Positions 36,574-47,300 of a stretch of DNA of 64,000 nt are shown one piece after another. Each line of letters starts with the position of its first letter. The first letter of the stretch is position 1. The position numbers and the translations under genes were made by a program. The notes under the pieces were generated by a model. The model did no database searches. It was not told where the DNA came from and was given only the letters and a program-made list of their open reading frames with translations. Location of the stretch: positions 33,664,436 to 33,728,435 of the forward strand of contig OZ023273.1 in assembly GCA_964007475.1 (NCBI GenBank), in the 5' to 3' direction. Origin of the DNA: Hybos culiciformis (lineage: Eukaryota; Arthropoda; Insecta; Diptera; Hybotidae).

Positions 36574-37404
36574 TAGAGTGTCCAGTTCGGGCACCCGAGT
36601 ACCCGAGTACCCGATGTTTTAGGTTATTTTATCGAGTACTCAAATACCCGGGTAATCGGTTCGAGTATCGAGTACTTAAAAATAAAATAAAATTCAAATA
36701 TAGTTAAAGCTTTTAGAGGTTTATAAAGTGATTGGAACCAATAGATTGAAGAGATTACAAAAAACGTTATCGGTCTTTTCTGAGCGGGTTTTTATTTCCA
36801 AATTTTTATTGGGTACTGACTCCGAGCTGAATAAATTTAAGTATTTTTGTACTGAATACAATATAAGTACCAGTATACTGGTACTGCAAAAATACTGCAA
36901 TGTTTTCTCACAATATACTGCTACTGCAGCAAATTTAAGTACCAGTATAATGGTACTGAAAAAATACTGCAATGTTTTCTCACAATATACTGCTACTGCA
37001 GCAAATTTAAGTACCAGTATACTGGTACCGCAAAAATACTGCAATATTTTTCTACAATGTATTGGTACTGCAAAAAATTTCAGTAGCAGTATATATAGTA
37101 TATTGGTACTGAAATTTTTTTCCAGTACCAGTACATTGTAGAAAATATTACAGAATTTTTGCAGTAACAGTATACTGGTACTTATATTGCAAAATACTTA
37201 AATTTAGTTAGTTTTGGCGTACTGAAACGTTAAATGCATCAGGTGTGTTGAAATATTATTTCTTAAAAAACAATAAAAATTAATATTTTTTGCGTGTTTT
37301 ACTCCAAAAAAAATACTACCCGGGTTACCCGGGTTATCCGGGTAGTTGGTGAATTGATACTCGACTACCCGGGTAATTGAAAATCGGGTAATTTGGTCAC
37401 TCTA
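36574..37404. mobile_element. Non-autonomous hAT element, 831 bp
   Basis: Ends TAGAGTGTCC and (inverted) TAGAGTGACC, with an exact 8-bp duplication CTCTCGTA (36566-36573 and 37405-37412). The subterminal regions are rich in 'acccgagtacccg'/'cccgggtaa' repeats. The middle is a minisatellite. No transposase. Confidence 0.75.
36850..37180. repeat. Minisatellite of ~72-bp units with 'gtaccagtatactggtac' palindromes
   Basis: Units of 'aagtaccagtat.atggtactg' plus 'aaaatactgcaatgttttctcacaatatactgctactgcag' repeat two to three times and then decay. The two long open frames here, one per strand, are by-products of the repeat. Confidence 0.7.
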
Positions 37405-37412
37405 CTCTCGTA

Positions 37413-38623
37413 GACCCACTTTTCGTCATCACAGCGAGCTAAAATTTAACACACAGGTTGATGTCGCGTGACAATTGAATCTATCAAAATTTGAACCGGA
37501 AATTTCCATGGAAAACCCGGAAAATCGGGAAAAATCATTTGAAAATTTGGTACAAATTTGATTACTGATAAATCCGTTTCAGGAAAAATCCAAAGTTTTC
37601 TGATTTTTCCGAAAAAAATTTCCGGAATTATCCGACTTTTCCGGAAAATTTTCTGGTAAAAAAGTTTTCTAAATTTTGCAGGATCAAGTTCGCTATCAAC
37701 TAGCATCATTACTTTCTCTCCGACAATGGTGAAAACTTGCAGAAAAAATCGATAAAAATTCATGTAAAACGCTTTTCTGGAGTTTTTCCGACCAAGGAAG
37801 CGTTTGAGCGTTTTGCAACCTGAGACAAAGTTGTAGAGCGAAATGAGTTGCATAAAGTTGCTTTTGTGGAAAACTCCATGGAAAACCCGAAAAAGCGGAA
37901 AAATCATCGGTAAAATTTTCATCGATATGATTAGTCATAAAATTGTTTTGAAACATCTCCATGCAGCACATAATAACAATTGAGTTAACGTGAAAAAGGC
38001 AGAAAATAAAAATAAGTAAAAAACGAGTTTTCAAAACAAACTGAGGCCAGGCCGCATCAAAAAGTAGAAAATAAATTTTTCTTCACACACAGAGGTGGAC
38101 TCAGATTTTTTGATTGGGACGTAATTGATATAGAAAAAATAAATTATGAAAAAAAATATATATATATGAAAAATATAACATCTCAAAAGCGGAAACAAGC
38201 TCTTCTATAATTTATAGAAATTTTTTGTAGAAGCAATATATAATGCACCTCTCTGGTTCAGAGTCAGACATTGAAATTTCTGTTGCATAAAAGTGAAGAC
38301 CTAATATGTGGAATCAAAAGTCTCTAAATTGGAGATTGAGAAAGCAAGCCACGGTCCAGTAAAAATTTGAATATCAAACTTCAGGGCGAAAGAATCATAA
38401 GAATTTGTTTCGTTTTTGTAAGGAGGTCTCTCACGTTTTGGTAATAGATCGAATCATTTCATTTAAATCTTGACTTGTTTTAACGCCAACATAATTCAAT
38501 TCGTAAATTATATAAAAATAAATCGAATGATTAAATAAAATCAAATCTATGAATATTTTTATTCTTATAAATATTTCACAAAATATTATCGGCGACTTTA
38601 CTTGTATTTTGGTTATATAACAC
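37413..38623. other. Spacer with degenerate repeated motif
   Basis: No gene is supported. 'ccatggaaaaccc' followed by a 'ggaaaaatcat' phrase occurs twice (37508 and 37874). From 38160 on, sequence matches the region upstream of genes 4 and 6. Frames on the minus strand here (up to 158 codons) have no recognisable domain. Confidence 0.45.
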
Positions 38624-39487
38624 ACTCTAGAAAATCAATAGTTTTGGTCGTAAATTTACGTCGATTATAATGGTAATTTTTGATGTAATATTACCCTCGT
38701 TATTTAAGATTCAACTGATAAAGGCGTAAAAAAATAAAAATCACAAAAAAGAGTACAATTTTACAAGTTGTGTATAAGGGTAAATTTATTCGTCTTTGTT
38801 TAAAAATTTACTCTTTTTGTATAAATTTACTCTTGTTGGCTTAAAAATATGCACATCTTGGTTTAAACTCAGAGTTGAAAGTTGTAACCATATTGTAAAT
38901 CGCCAACACACCACACAGAAAATGTGTATACCAAATTTATATTTTCTATTTTATATACTTTTTAAATTTCAATACCGTGGCTTAGTGGTAGTGTAGGCTG
39001 ATTGCAATACTAAGGACGCAAGTTCGAATCTCGAAGACGGCATAAGAAAAATTCAATAAGAAGAAATTAGAAAAAAAATAATAATAAAAAAAATTCAAAA
39101 AAAAAATTTAAAAAAAAAATTCAAAAAAAATGTTATGCCGTCTTCGGGAGCATTGTAATCTGCCAACGCTACCACTCAGCAACGGTATTAAAATTAAAAA
39201 AAATTTTACGCCTTTTTGGTGTAAATTTAAATTAAAACCTTTTGACGTAATTTTATGTTTAATATTTTGACTTTATGTTTAAATTTTCTCTATTGGAAGT
39301 AATTTTGCATTAATTTCGGGCTTTGATGTAAAATTATTGTTTTCTAGAGTAATTTTATGTTACACCAAAATGCGCAAATATTTTGTGTTACAGTTTGACA
39401 CATGCAGAGTAAATTTACCACGATTATCGATGGTAATAAATTTCCACCGATAATCGTGGTAATTTTACATCAAAAACTTTCTAGAGT
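38624..39487. mobile_element. TIR element with inverted tRNA-like pair, 864 bp
   Basis: Termini ACTCTAGAAA and TTTCTAGAGT. Paralogous loci at 31630 and 44170 show the uninterrupted 'ggttataatagctttt'. Inside, a tRNA-like sequence at 38975-39045 (A box 'tggcttagtgg', B box 'agttcgaatct') is repeated inverted at 39130-39192, with A-rich sequence between. Exact target duplication is uncertain (TA or ATA). Confidence 0.6.
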
Positions 39488-39641
39488 ATAGCTTTTATTA
39501 AAATTTTACACTGTAAAATAAATCATAATAAAAATTTTGGTGAGTTTAGCATAAATCAAACGCAATAGCTTATTTGTATCAAACGTAAAATTTATTTCTT
39601 TTATACTTAATTTGTAAAATTATAATTCGACTTTCTTAATT

Positions 39642-42600
39642 TTAAATGGCGACACACTTCTTATTGACACACATCTTATTATCACCACATTTGGCACCAT
39701 TTCGAACCATACCAGGATTAATATCGCCATGATCGTAATAAGCCGATTGACATTTTCGTAATACTTTATTGTCATCAAAAACCCAAGCAGCATTTGTGTC
39801 AATGAAATGATGACGAAAATGTTGAAATTCTAGAAATTCTTGAGGATTTTTATGACTACACAACAACAAACCGCAGTTTATGTTCTCATCATCGCATTTT
39901 GTATAATTTTCATAGGCTGGAGTAGATCCACAATGCGCAAAATATTTTCCGTCTTTATTCAAATCGTAACATTCATTAACAATAACTGCATTTGATCCAA
40001 ACAAATTCTTACACGGTTCAGAACGGCTGCCACAGGAACCATTGTAACAATAAGCTTCTCCATCATTACATGGAGTTGCGTTTGGAATATAATCATCAGC
40101 GGGGCAATCTCGGCTTCTACCATTGCAACTTTCTTCATGGTCACATTCACCTTTAGATGGTCTACAAAGAACACCACTAGACTTCATTTGACATGTATTT
40201 ACGTTACAGCATTTTCCGTTTGCACAAGCTGCATCAGATACTAACTTACATGTGTTAGCATCGCAACACTTGCTTTTACAAAACATAGGCGTTCCGCAAT
40301 CACATTCCTCCCCTAAAATTTTGGCCTTAATATTTCATTCTTTAATATTAAAATTATTTTAATAAAATACCTTCCTCGATAATACCATTTCCACATGTTG
40401 GAGGATCGTATAAATGGTCTGGTTCGTTTACTAGACAATCTGTTATATTGTCAGAAACAGAAGCCAAAAATGCTTTTTCGCTACATTTACTCCAGCAGTT
40501 CAAATTTGGGATTTCTTTAACTGTCGCAGACATAACACATGTTTGATCTTCTGACGAATATGATTCATCACTTTCATCATGTACCATTCCAAAAGCATGT
40601 CCCATTTCGTGTGCAACAGTCACAGCAACTTGTAGAATATCGTGACTATGCTTGTAAATAATTCCTCCAGATCGTTTCGTAGTGCAAATAGTTTTCACGT
40701 TAGATTTTCCTATTTAAAGTATAAAAACCTTACTTTTCAAAAATCAATTAATTCTAAGAACTCGACACTTTCTGGAACATTAAATAAATATAAAAATTAA
40801 TTCTAACTATAACATTCACTTATTTTGAATTTTTTTGTTATATGAATTAGAATTTGTGTTAATGGAATTATCAAAATAAAAAACTTATAAAACTCTTTTT
40901 TAAAGATGATGAGAGAATGAAAAGCATAATCGATCTTTAGAAATTACGACAAACTTTAGATAAATTTAGAAGATAAACTTTACGTTGACGAAAATTTAAA
41001 TAAGTATTTTAATTTTCAAGTCCTATACAATGTGAAATAACAACCTTCATAGATAATAAAATTGTATTTGGGAAACACAAGTGGATGCCTTAATACCTAA
41101 TGACATAAAGTCTAATCTCTTATGACTTAGACTTAGACTTTATTTCGTTAGGTGTTAAGACACCCCACCGAAAAAAACTGATTTCAAATAAAATGAAAAG
41201 AACAATTTAATAAAATTACGAACATCAAATGTAAATGAAAAAAAAACCAACCTACAACTCCACCATCAAACTTTTGATTTGTTAACAAAATTGCAATATC
41301 ATTCGGATATTTAGGTAGTATATTCACTAAACGATGCTTTAAAAATTGTTCTAAAACTTGTAGGCCGTTGGCTGTTATCGGGATTTCATCGCCATCCTTC
41401 CATATTAAAACATCAGTTAAGGCTACTTGAACGTTTAAAGGCGCATAAATCTAAAAAAACACTTTTAATTTCCGCTAGCAAGTTTTTAAGTTTTGAATTT
41501 ACTTACAGCATTTACAGTATTAATCAAATCCTTACAATATTTTTTTATCTCAGCATCATTTTTATGTAACTCATTATATATACTGTTGTCAATTACTAAT
41601 ACTAGTTCCACATAAAAAGGATCTCCAGCTAACTGTGCGCTAATAAAGGCCTTTAAATAAATAATTAAAGATTAAAATTGTAATTATTGTCACGATGTAT
41701 AAAAAATTTAATTCTCCCTTCTTAATAAAATATATGTATAAACAGCAAAATATCTAATTTAAGAAATAAATTTAAAGGAATCATACAAAAAGTACAAAAA
41801 AAAATTGTATTCCTTTTATAAAACAATCATTTCCAAATATTTTTCCGGTTCTACTTCCAATTATTTTTCATTGAAATTGGTTAAAATTTTATATTCATTG
41901 GGATTTGTTTTATATTTATAAATTTCTTCAAGAATTTTTCCATATTTAACATACGTACACAATTAAAAAATTATTAATTAAAAATTAAATTTAAATAAAT
42001 ATTGTTCAAATTTTTAAGAAGAAAATTTTAAAAAATCGCAACTACTGGCTAGAGAAACATAATTTATCTATTGGCCGAACAACTCGATAAGTCGGACTTA
42101 AACAAAAACTTTAATCACTTAATTAATTTATAAATTATACCAAATTATACAAATTTGAAAATAAAATTTATTTTTGATCTAAAGAAAATATGAAATATGG
42201 AAAAGTATTTATTATCAACTTAAAAAAAAATATATATATTTATTTCATTTATCATACATTTGAAATTTCAAGAAAATATTTTTTGAAGAAACAACAACAA
42301 AATAGAAAATCCCAAATGGAGGGTTGGAAAATTATATACAAAACGCTGTAAAATATGTGCTAATCCGAAATTCTTGATTTTTTTGTAAAATGTGGTAAAT
42401 AAAATTAAATAAAAAGTGATTGATAAAAAAGTGATTAATTAGTTGTATAGGATTTCCACCATCCTTATCTCTTAGATTTAAGTTTCTTTAATTATGTTTA
42501 TAAAAAAAAAAAAAACTATTGTAAATATTCTGTGGACAAATAAATAATTGAATTATATAAAATTAAAAAACTAAAATTGTTCAAAAGTATAAAAATTAAT

Positions 42601-42668
42601 AAAACTATTACATTTTCAATAGATACCAGGGCGAAAAAAACTAAAATTTTCCAAAAACTTGACTTCAT
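39642..42668 (-). CDS. Secreted M12B metalloprotease-disintegrin, gene 5
   Basis: Five exons: 42612-42668, 41507-41650, 41252-41450, 40371-40709, 39642-40312; 469 codons, same phases. The zinc site is HEMGHAFGMVHD (Val for Ile), with CVMS, ECD loop GECDHEESC and CNGRSRDCP. Exon 2 keeps the extra Cys (KKYCK). The signal exon begins MKSSFWKIL. A 5'-side intron of 961 bp has no prodomain frame. Its closest relative is gene 6, with which it shares a palindrome in the intron between exons 3 and 4. A polyadenylation signal lies at 39591-39596. Confidence 0.87.
41082..41169. repeat. Palindromic repeat in intron of gene 5
   Basis: 'acctaatgacataaagtc' is mirrored by 'gactttatttcgttaggt'. The same palindrome stands in the same intron of gene 6 (47150-47230) and is absent from genes 1-4. 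Confidence 0.7.
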
Positions 42669-42690
42669 TGTTGCGAATTAAAATTATTAA

Positions 42691-42725
42691 AACTGACTAA
42701 AAATTTTTAGAATCCAGTTTTTATA
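42691..42725 (-). promoter_or_regulatory. TATA box and TCAGT initiator, gene 5
   Basis: TATAAAAA (42718-42725) and TCAGTT (42691-42696) on the minus strand, ~30 bases apart, matching the arthropod initiator consensus; leader about 25 bases. Confidence 0.6.
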
Positions 42726-44304
42726 GAAAAAATTGATTTAGCTAATAACACCAATAAGTTAATTGTTATTGATTATTCAGATGTATTATGAAGTACTAAA
42801 CAAGTAAATTTTAATCTTAGTACAGCCGCAGTTAATGTATTGTTTTTTTTTTCATAATTTGATGTTTGTTTTTTTTATTTTCAAGGCCTTTAATTAATAC
42901 TCAGCAACAAATTTTTCAATTATCTAATAATAACGATAATATAACACAAAAAGTCAGGAAAAACATTATTCTTTCAAGCAAAAGAACAAATTTATTTATA
43001 TGTAATGCAAATTATAATAACGTGATTATTGTGACACAGAATAAAACTTTTTATTTGTTATACGTATAACAAGAACTACATAAAGCGAAAAAAAATTTAC
43101 TTAGTTAAAAAAATACTTAGTTAAAAACGAATATATTGATATATTCAAAACGGTCTAGTATTGCACAGTAAGTGTTAAAAAAATTATAATTTGCTCAAAT
43201 ATTTATCCGAATATTTGTATCACCTGCTATTTTTGAATTAACATTAAAGTTAAGGATATTTAAATAATTGTTTTCTAGTAGAGAGAGACTAAGCAATTAC
43301 TATCAAATGTATCTAAGTAAATATTTAAATTTAAATTTTTATTAATTTCAGCACGAAAGTCAAGATCAAAACTTAAACTTCTAATAAGTTTTGGTTTAAG
43401 TTAGTTCATGACTTTAAATTTGCCTGAAAAACTCTAATTATTTTTACGACAGTAAAAAATTTAATACTTTTATTATTCACAGGCATTGGGAATGGTTAAA
43501 GTTCAGATACGGCAAATTCATCTACCCGTCTAACATATTTATAGCGAAAAAAATTAATACACATTTCCATAGAATGGATGAAATTTCAATTTTTAAAAAG
43601 GCTCGTAACATTTATTTAAGAAAAAAATATCTTTTCATACAATTGTGGAATATTATTTTCACAAAAAATTTTTTCAATTTATTGTACAGAAAAAATAATA
43701 ACAAATAAATTATTAACAAAAACACGACTGCGTTAAAAAATGTCATCTCAAAAGCGGAAACAAGCTCTTTTATAATCTATAGAAATTTTGTAGAAGCAAT
43801 ATGTAATGCACCTCTCTGGTTCATAAAAGGTATTTTTAATAATCTTTTACTGAAGACCGAATATGTGGAATCAAAAGTCTCTTAATTGGAGATTGAGAAA
43901 GCAAACCACTGCCAGAAAGGATGTTAATATCAGGGCGAAAGAATTCATAAGAATTTGTTTCGTTTTGGTAAGGAGGACTCTCACGTTTTGGTAATAGATC
44001 GAAACATTTCAATTAAATCTTAATTATATTCACGCCAACATAATTCAATTCGTAAATTATATAAAAATAAATCGAATTAATAAATATAATACGAAAAAAA
44101 TCAAGTCTGAATATTTTTATTCTTACAAGCATTTCACAAAAAATTATCGGTGACGTTACTTGTATTTTGGTTATAGTAGCTTTTATTAAAATTTTATACT
44201 GTAAAATAAATTATAATAAAAATGTTTGTGATTTTAGCATAAATCAAACGCGACAAATTATTCTGTATCAAACGTAAAATTTATTTATACGCGAGATCGT
44301 AATT
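42726..44304. other. Spacer between genes 5 and 6
   Basis: No gene. It is the repeated upstream/downstream unit seen also at 29040-31780 and 35670-36460. The likely polyadenylation signal of gene 6 is at 44280-44285 (minus strand), only ~20 bases after its stop. Confidence 0.5.
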
Positions 44305-47300
44305 TTAAATTGCGACACACTTCTTATTGACACACATCTTGTTCTCACCACATTTGGCACCATTCCGAACCATACCAGGATTAATATCGCCATGATCGTA
44401 ATAAGCAGATTGGCATTTTCGTAGAACTTTATTGTCATCAAAAACCCACCCGGAATTTGTGTCAATGAAATGATGACGGAAATGTTGAAATTCTAGAAAT
44501 TCTTGAGGATTTTTATGACTACACAACAATAAACCGCAACTCATGTTCTCATCAGCGCATTTTGTATAATTTTCATAGGCTGGAGTAGATCCACAATGCG
44601 CATAATATCTTCCATCTTTATTCAAATCGTAACATTCATTAACAATAACTGCATTTGATCCAAACAAATTCTTACACGGTTCAGAACGGCTGCCACAGGA
44701 ACCATTGTAGCAATATGCTTCTCCATCATTACATGGGGTTGCATTTGGAATAAAATCGTCAGCTGGGCAATCACGGCTTCTACCATTGCAACTTTCTTCA
44801 TGGTCACATTCACCTTTAGATGGTCTACAAAGAATACCACTAGACTTCATTTGACACGTATTTATGTTACAGCATTTTCCATTTGCACAAGCTGCATTAG
44901 GTACTAACTTACATGTGTTAGCATCGCAACACTTACTTTTACAAAACATAGGTGTTCCACAATCACATTCCTCACCTAAAATGTTCTTCCTTAATATTTC
45001 ACTTTATAATATTTAAATGATTTTAATACAATACCTTCCTCGACTATGCCGTTCCCACATGTTGGAGGATCGTATAAATGGTCTGGTTCATTTCTTAAAC
45101 AATCTGTTATATTGTCAGAAACAGCAGCCAAAAATGCTTTTTCGCTACATTTACTCCAGCAGTTCAAATTTGGAATTTCTTTAACTGTCGCAGACATAAC
45201 ACATGTTTGATCTTCTGACGAATAAGATTTATCACTTTCATCGTGCACCATTCCAAAAGCGTGTCCCATTTCGTGTGCAACAGTCACAGCAACTTGTAGA
45301 ATATCGCGATTATTCTTGTAAATAATTCCTCCAGATCGTTTCGTAGTGCAAATAGTTTTCACGAGAGACTTTCCTATTTAAAAAATTTAAAACGTTACTG
45401 CTTAAAAATTAATTCTAAGAAACAGAAACTTGGACTTTAAATAAATAAAACAATTAATTGTAATTATAACATTCACTTTTTTTTAATTTTGTTTTTATAT
45501 GAATTTTAGAATTTGTGTTAAGGAAATTATTAAAATATAATTTTTATAAAACTAATTTTTAAAGATGATAATAGATGAAAAAGCATAATAGGCCTAAAAA
45601 ATTACGACAAACTTTTTGATAAATTTAAAAGGTAAACGTAACGGTAACGAAAACTTAAATAAGTCTTTTAATGCGTTGGGGATCGTTATGTTGTATTTAG
45701 TGCTATAGAATTTAGATCACTAAATGGAGTATTATATGCGTCAATACACATGCAATCATTTAGATACATCTGCGTAAATAATGAAAAAATTTAGATGCAT
45801 CAGCGTATATAATGAAAAAATTTAGATACATCAGCGTAAATAATAAAATCATTTAGATGTTTCGTATTAAATATTACGTAATACCTAACAAACATAATAT
45901 CTCTCACAATATTTCAATACAGCCAAATGCAAAAAAAAAAAAAGAGAAAAAATGAGAAGAAAAAATATTCTCTTTTTGCAACTACCTCTCCCCTACGCAT
46001 TAAAACAGTATATTGGATATGTAAACAAAATTTGTTATACAACTCGTTCTGTATTTACACAAAAATACATTGACACTTGTCAATTTATATCTCTCGACCT
46101 TCGGTCTCGTGATATAAGTATTGACTGGTGTCAATGTATTTTTATGTATACAGAACTCTTAATTAATAACAAATTTAGTTTACATATACAATAATCTACT
46201 ATTAATTTTCAAGTCCTATACAATGTGAAATAATAGGGAGTGTATAATCTCGAAAAAAAAAATCTTGAAAAAAACTCGAAAAAAAAAATCTCGAAAAAAA
46301 ATTTCAAAAAAAAAAAACTTCGAAAAAATTAATCTCGAAAAATATAAAAAAAATCTCGAAAAATCTCGAAAACAGAAATCAAGATTTCGGGTCTTGGGCT
46401 CTACCTCGAAAAAAAAACTATAAAAAAAAACCTCGGAAAAACAAGCCTCGAAAAAAAAAACTTCGAAAAAAAACCTGGAAAAAAAAAACCTCGAAAAAAA
46501 AAAACCTGGAAAAAAAAAACCTCGAAATGAAAGAACCTTGAAGGTTTTTTTTTCGAGGTTCTTTCCTAGTCGCTTATCTTTTACTATTAAGCACAATTCC
46601 CATACAAATTTTCTGAGAGTAAAATTATTGTGATTAAAAGCGGAAACAAAATAGTTTATTTATTAATTTTGGGATCAATACAGTTTACAGTAAGTAATTC
46701 AGCGTATAATAATTCAACGTATAGCAACTCATCGTATAGCAATTCATCGTATAGCAATTTACCGTATGAGCAATTCACCGTATGAGCAGTTCACCGTACA
46801 GCAATTCACCGTATAGCAATTCACCGTATGAGGAATTCACCGTATGAGTATTTCATCGTTTTGGTTATGTATGCGAGGTTTGAATTTGTAAATTTGTGGT
46901 GGGGCGGGGCGGGGGTTGGTCAGTGGGATTTGCTGCTGGCGCAATATGTATATATTTTTTTTTGCGTCGCGCGCGCGATCCAAAACTAAAAAATTCGAGA
47001 TATTTTTTTTCGAGATTTTTTTTTTCGAGTTTTTTTTTTCGAGATTTGTTTTTTACGAGATTTTTTTTCGGGTTTTTTTCGAGATGGTGTTACAGACCCA
47101 AAATAATAATCTACGCAGATAATAAAATTGAATTTGGGGAAAATAAGTGAGGGAGCTTTAACACCTAACGACATAAAGTCTAATGACTTAGACTTAGACT
47201 TTATGTCGTTAGGTGTTAAAGCACCCCACCAAAAAATATTGATTTCAAATAAAATGAAAAGAATAATTTGATATAAATTAAAAAAATTAAAACTAGAAAA

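Noticed and set aside
36728..37141. Open frames of 137 and 107 codons on opposite strands
   Set aside because: Both span the 'gtaccagtatactggtac' minisatellite inside a hAT element.
37446..38034. Minus-strand frames of 158 and 112 codons
   Set aside because: No recognisable domain, overlapping each other, and lying in repeat-like sequence without splice or promoter context. Kept as unexplained spacer.
38975..39045. Possible tRNA gene
   Set aside because: No consistent acceptor and anticodon stems, and an inverted copy lies 90 bases away inside a transposon-like unit.
46216..46596. Phe-rich 126-codon frame
   Set aside because: Produced by poly-A tracts broken by 'ctcg'; low complexity.
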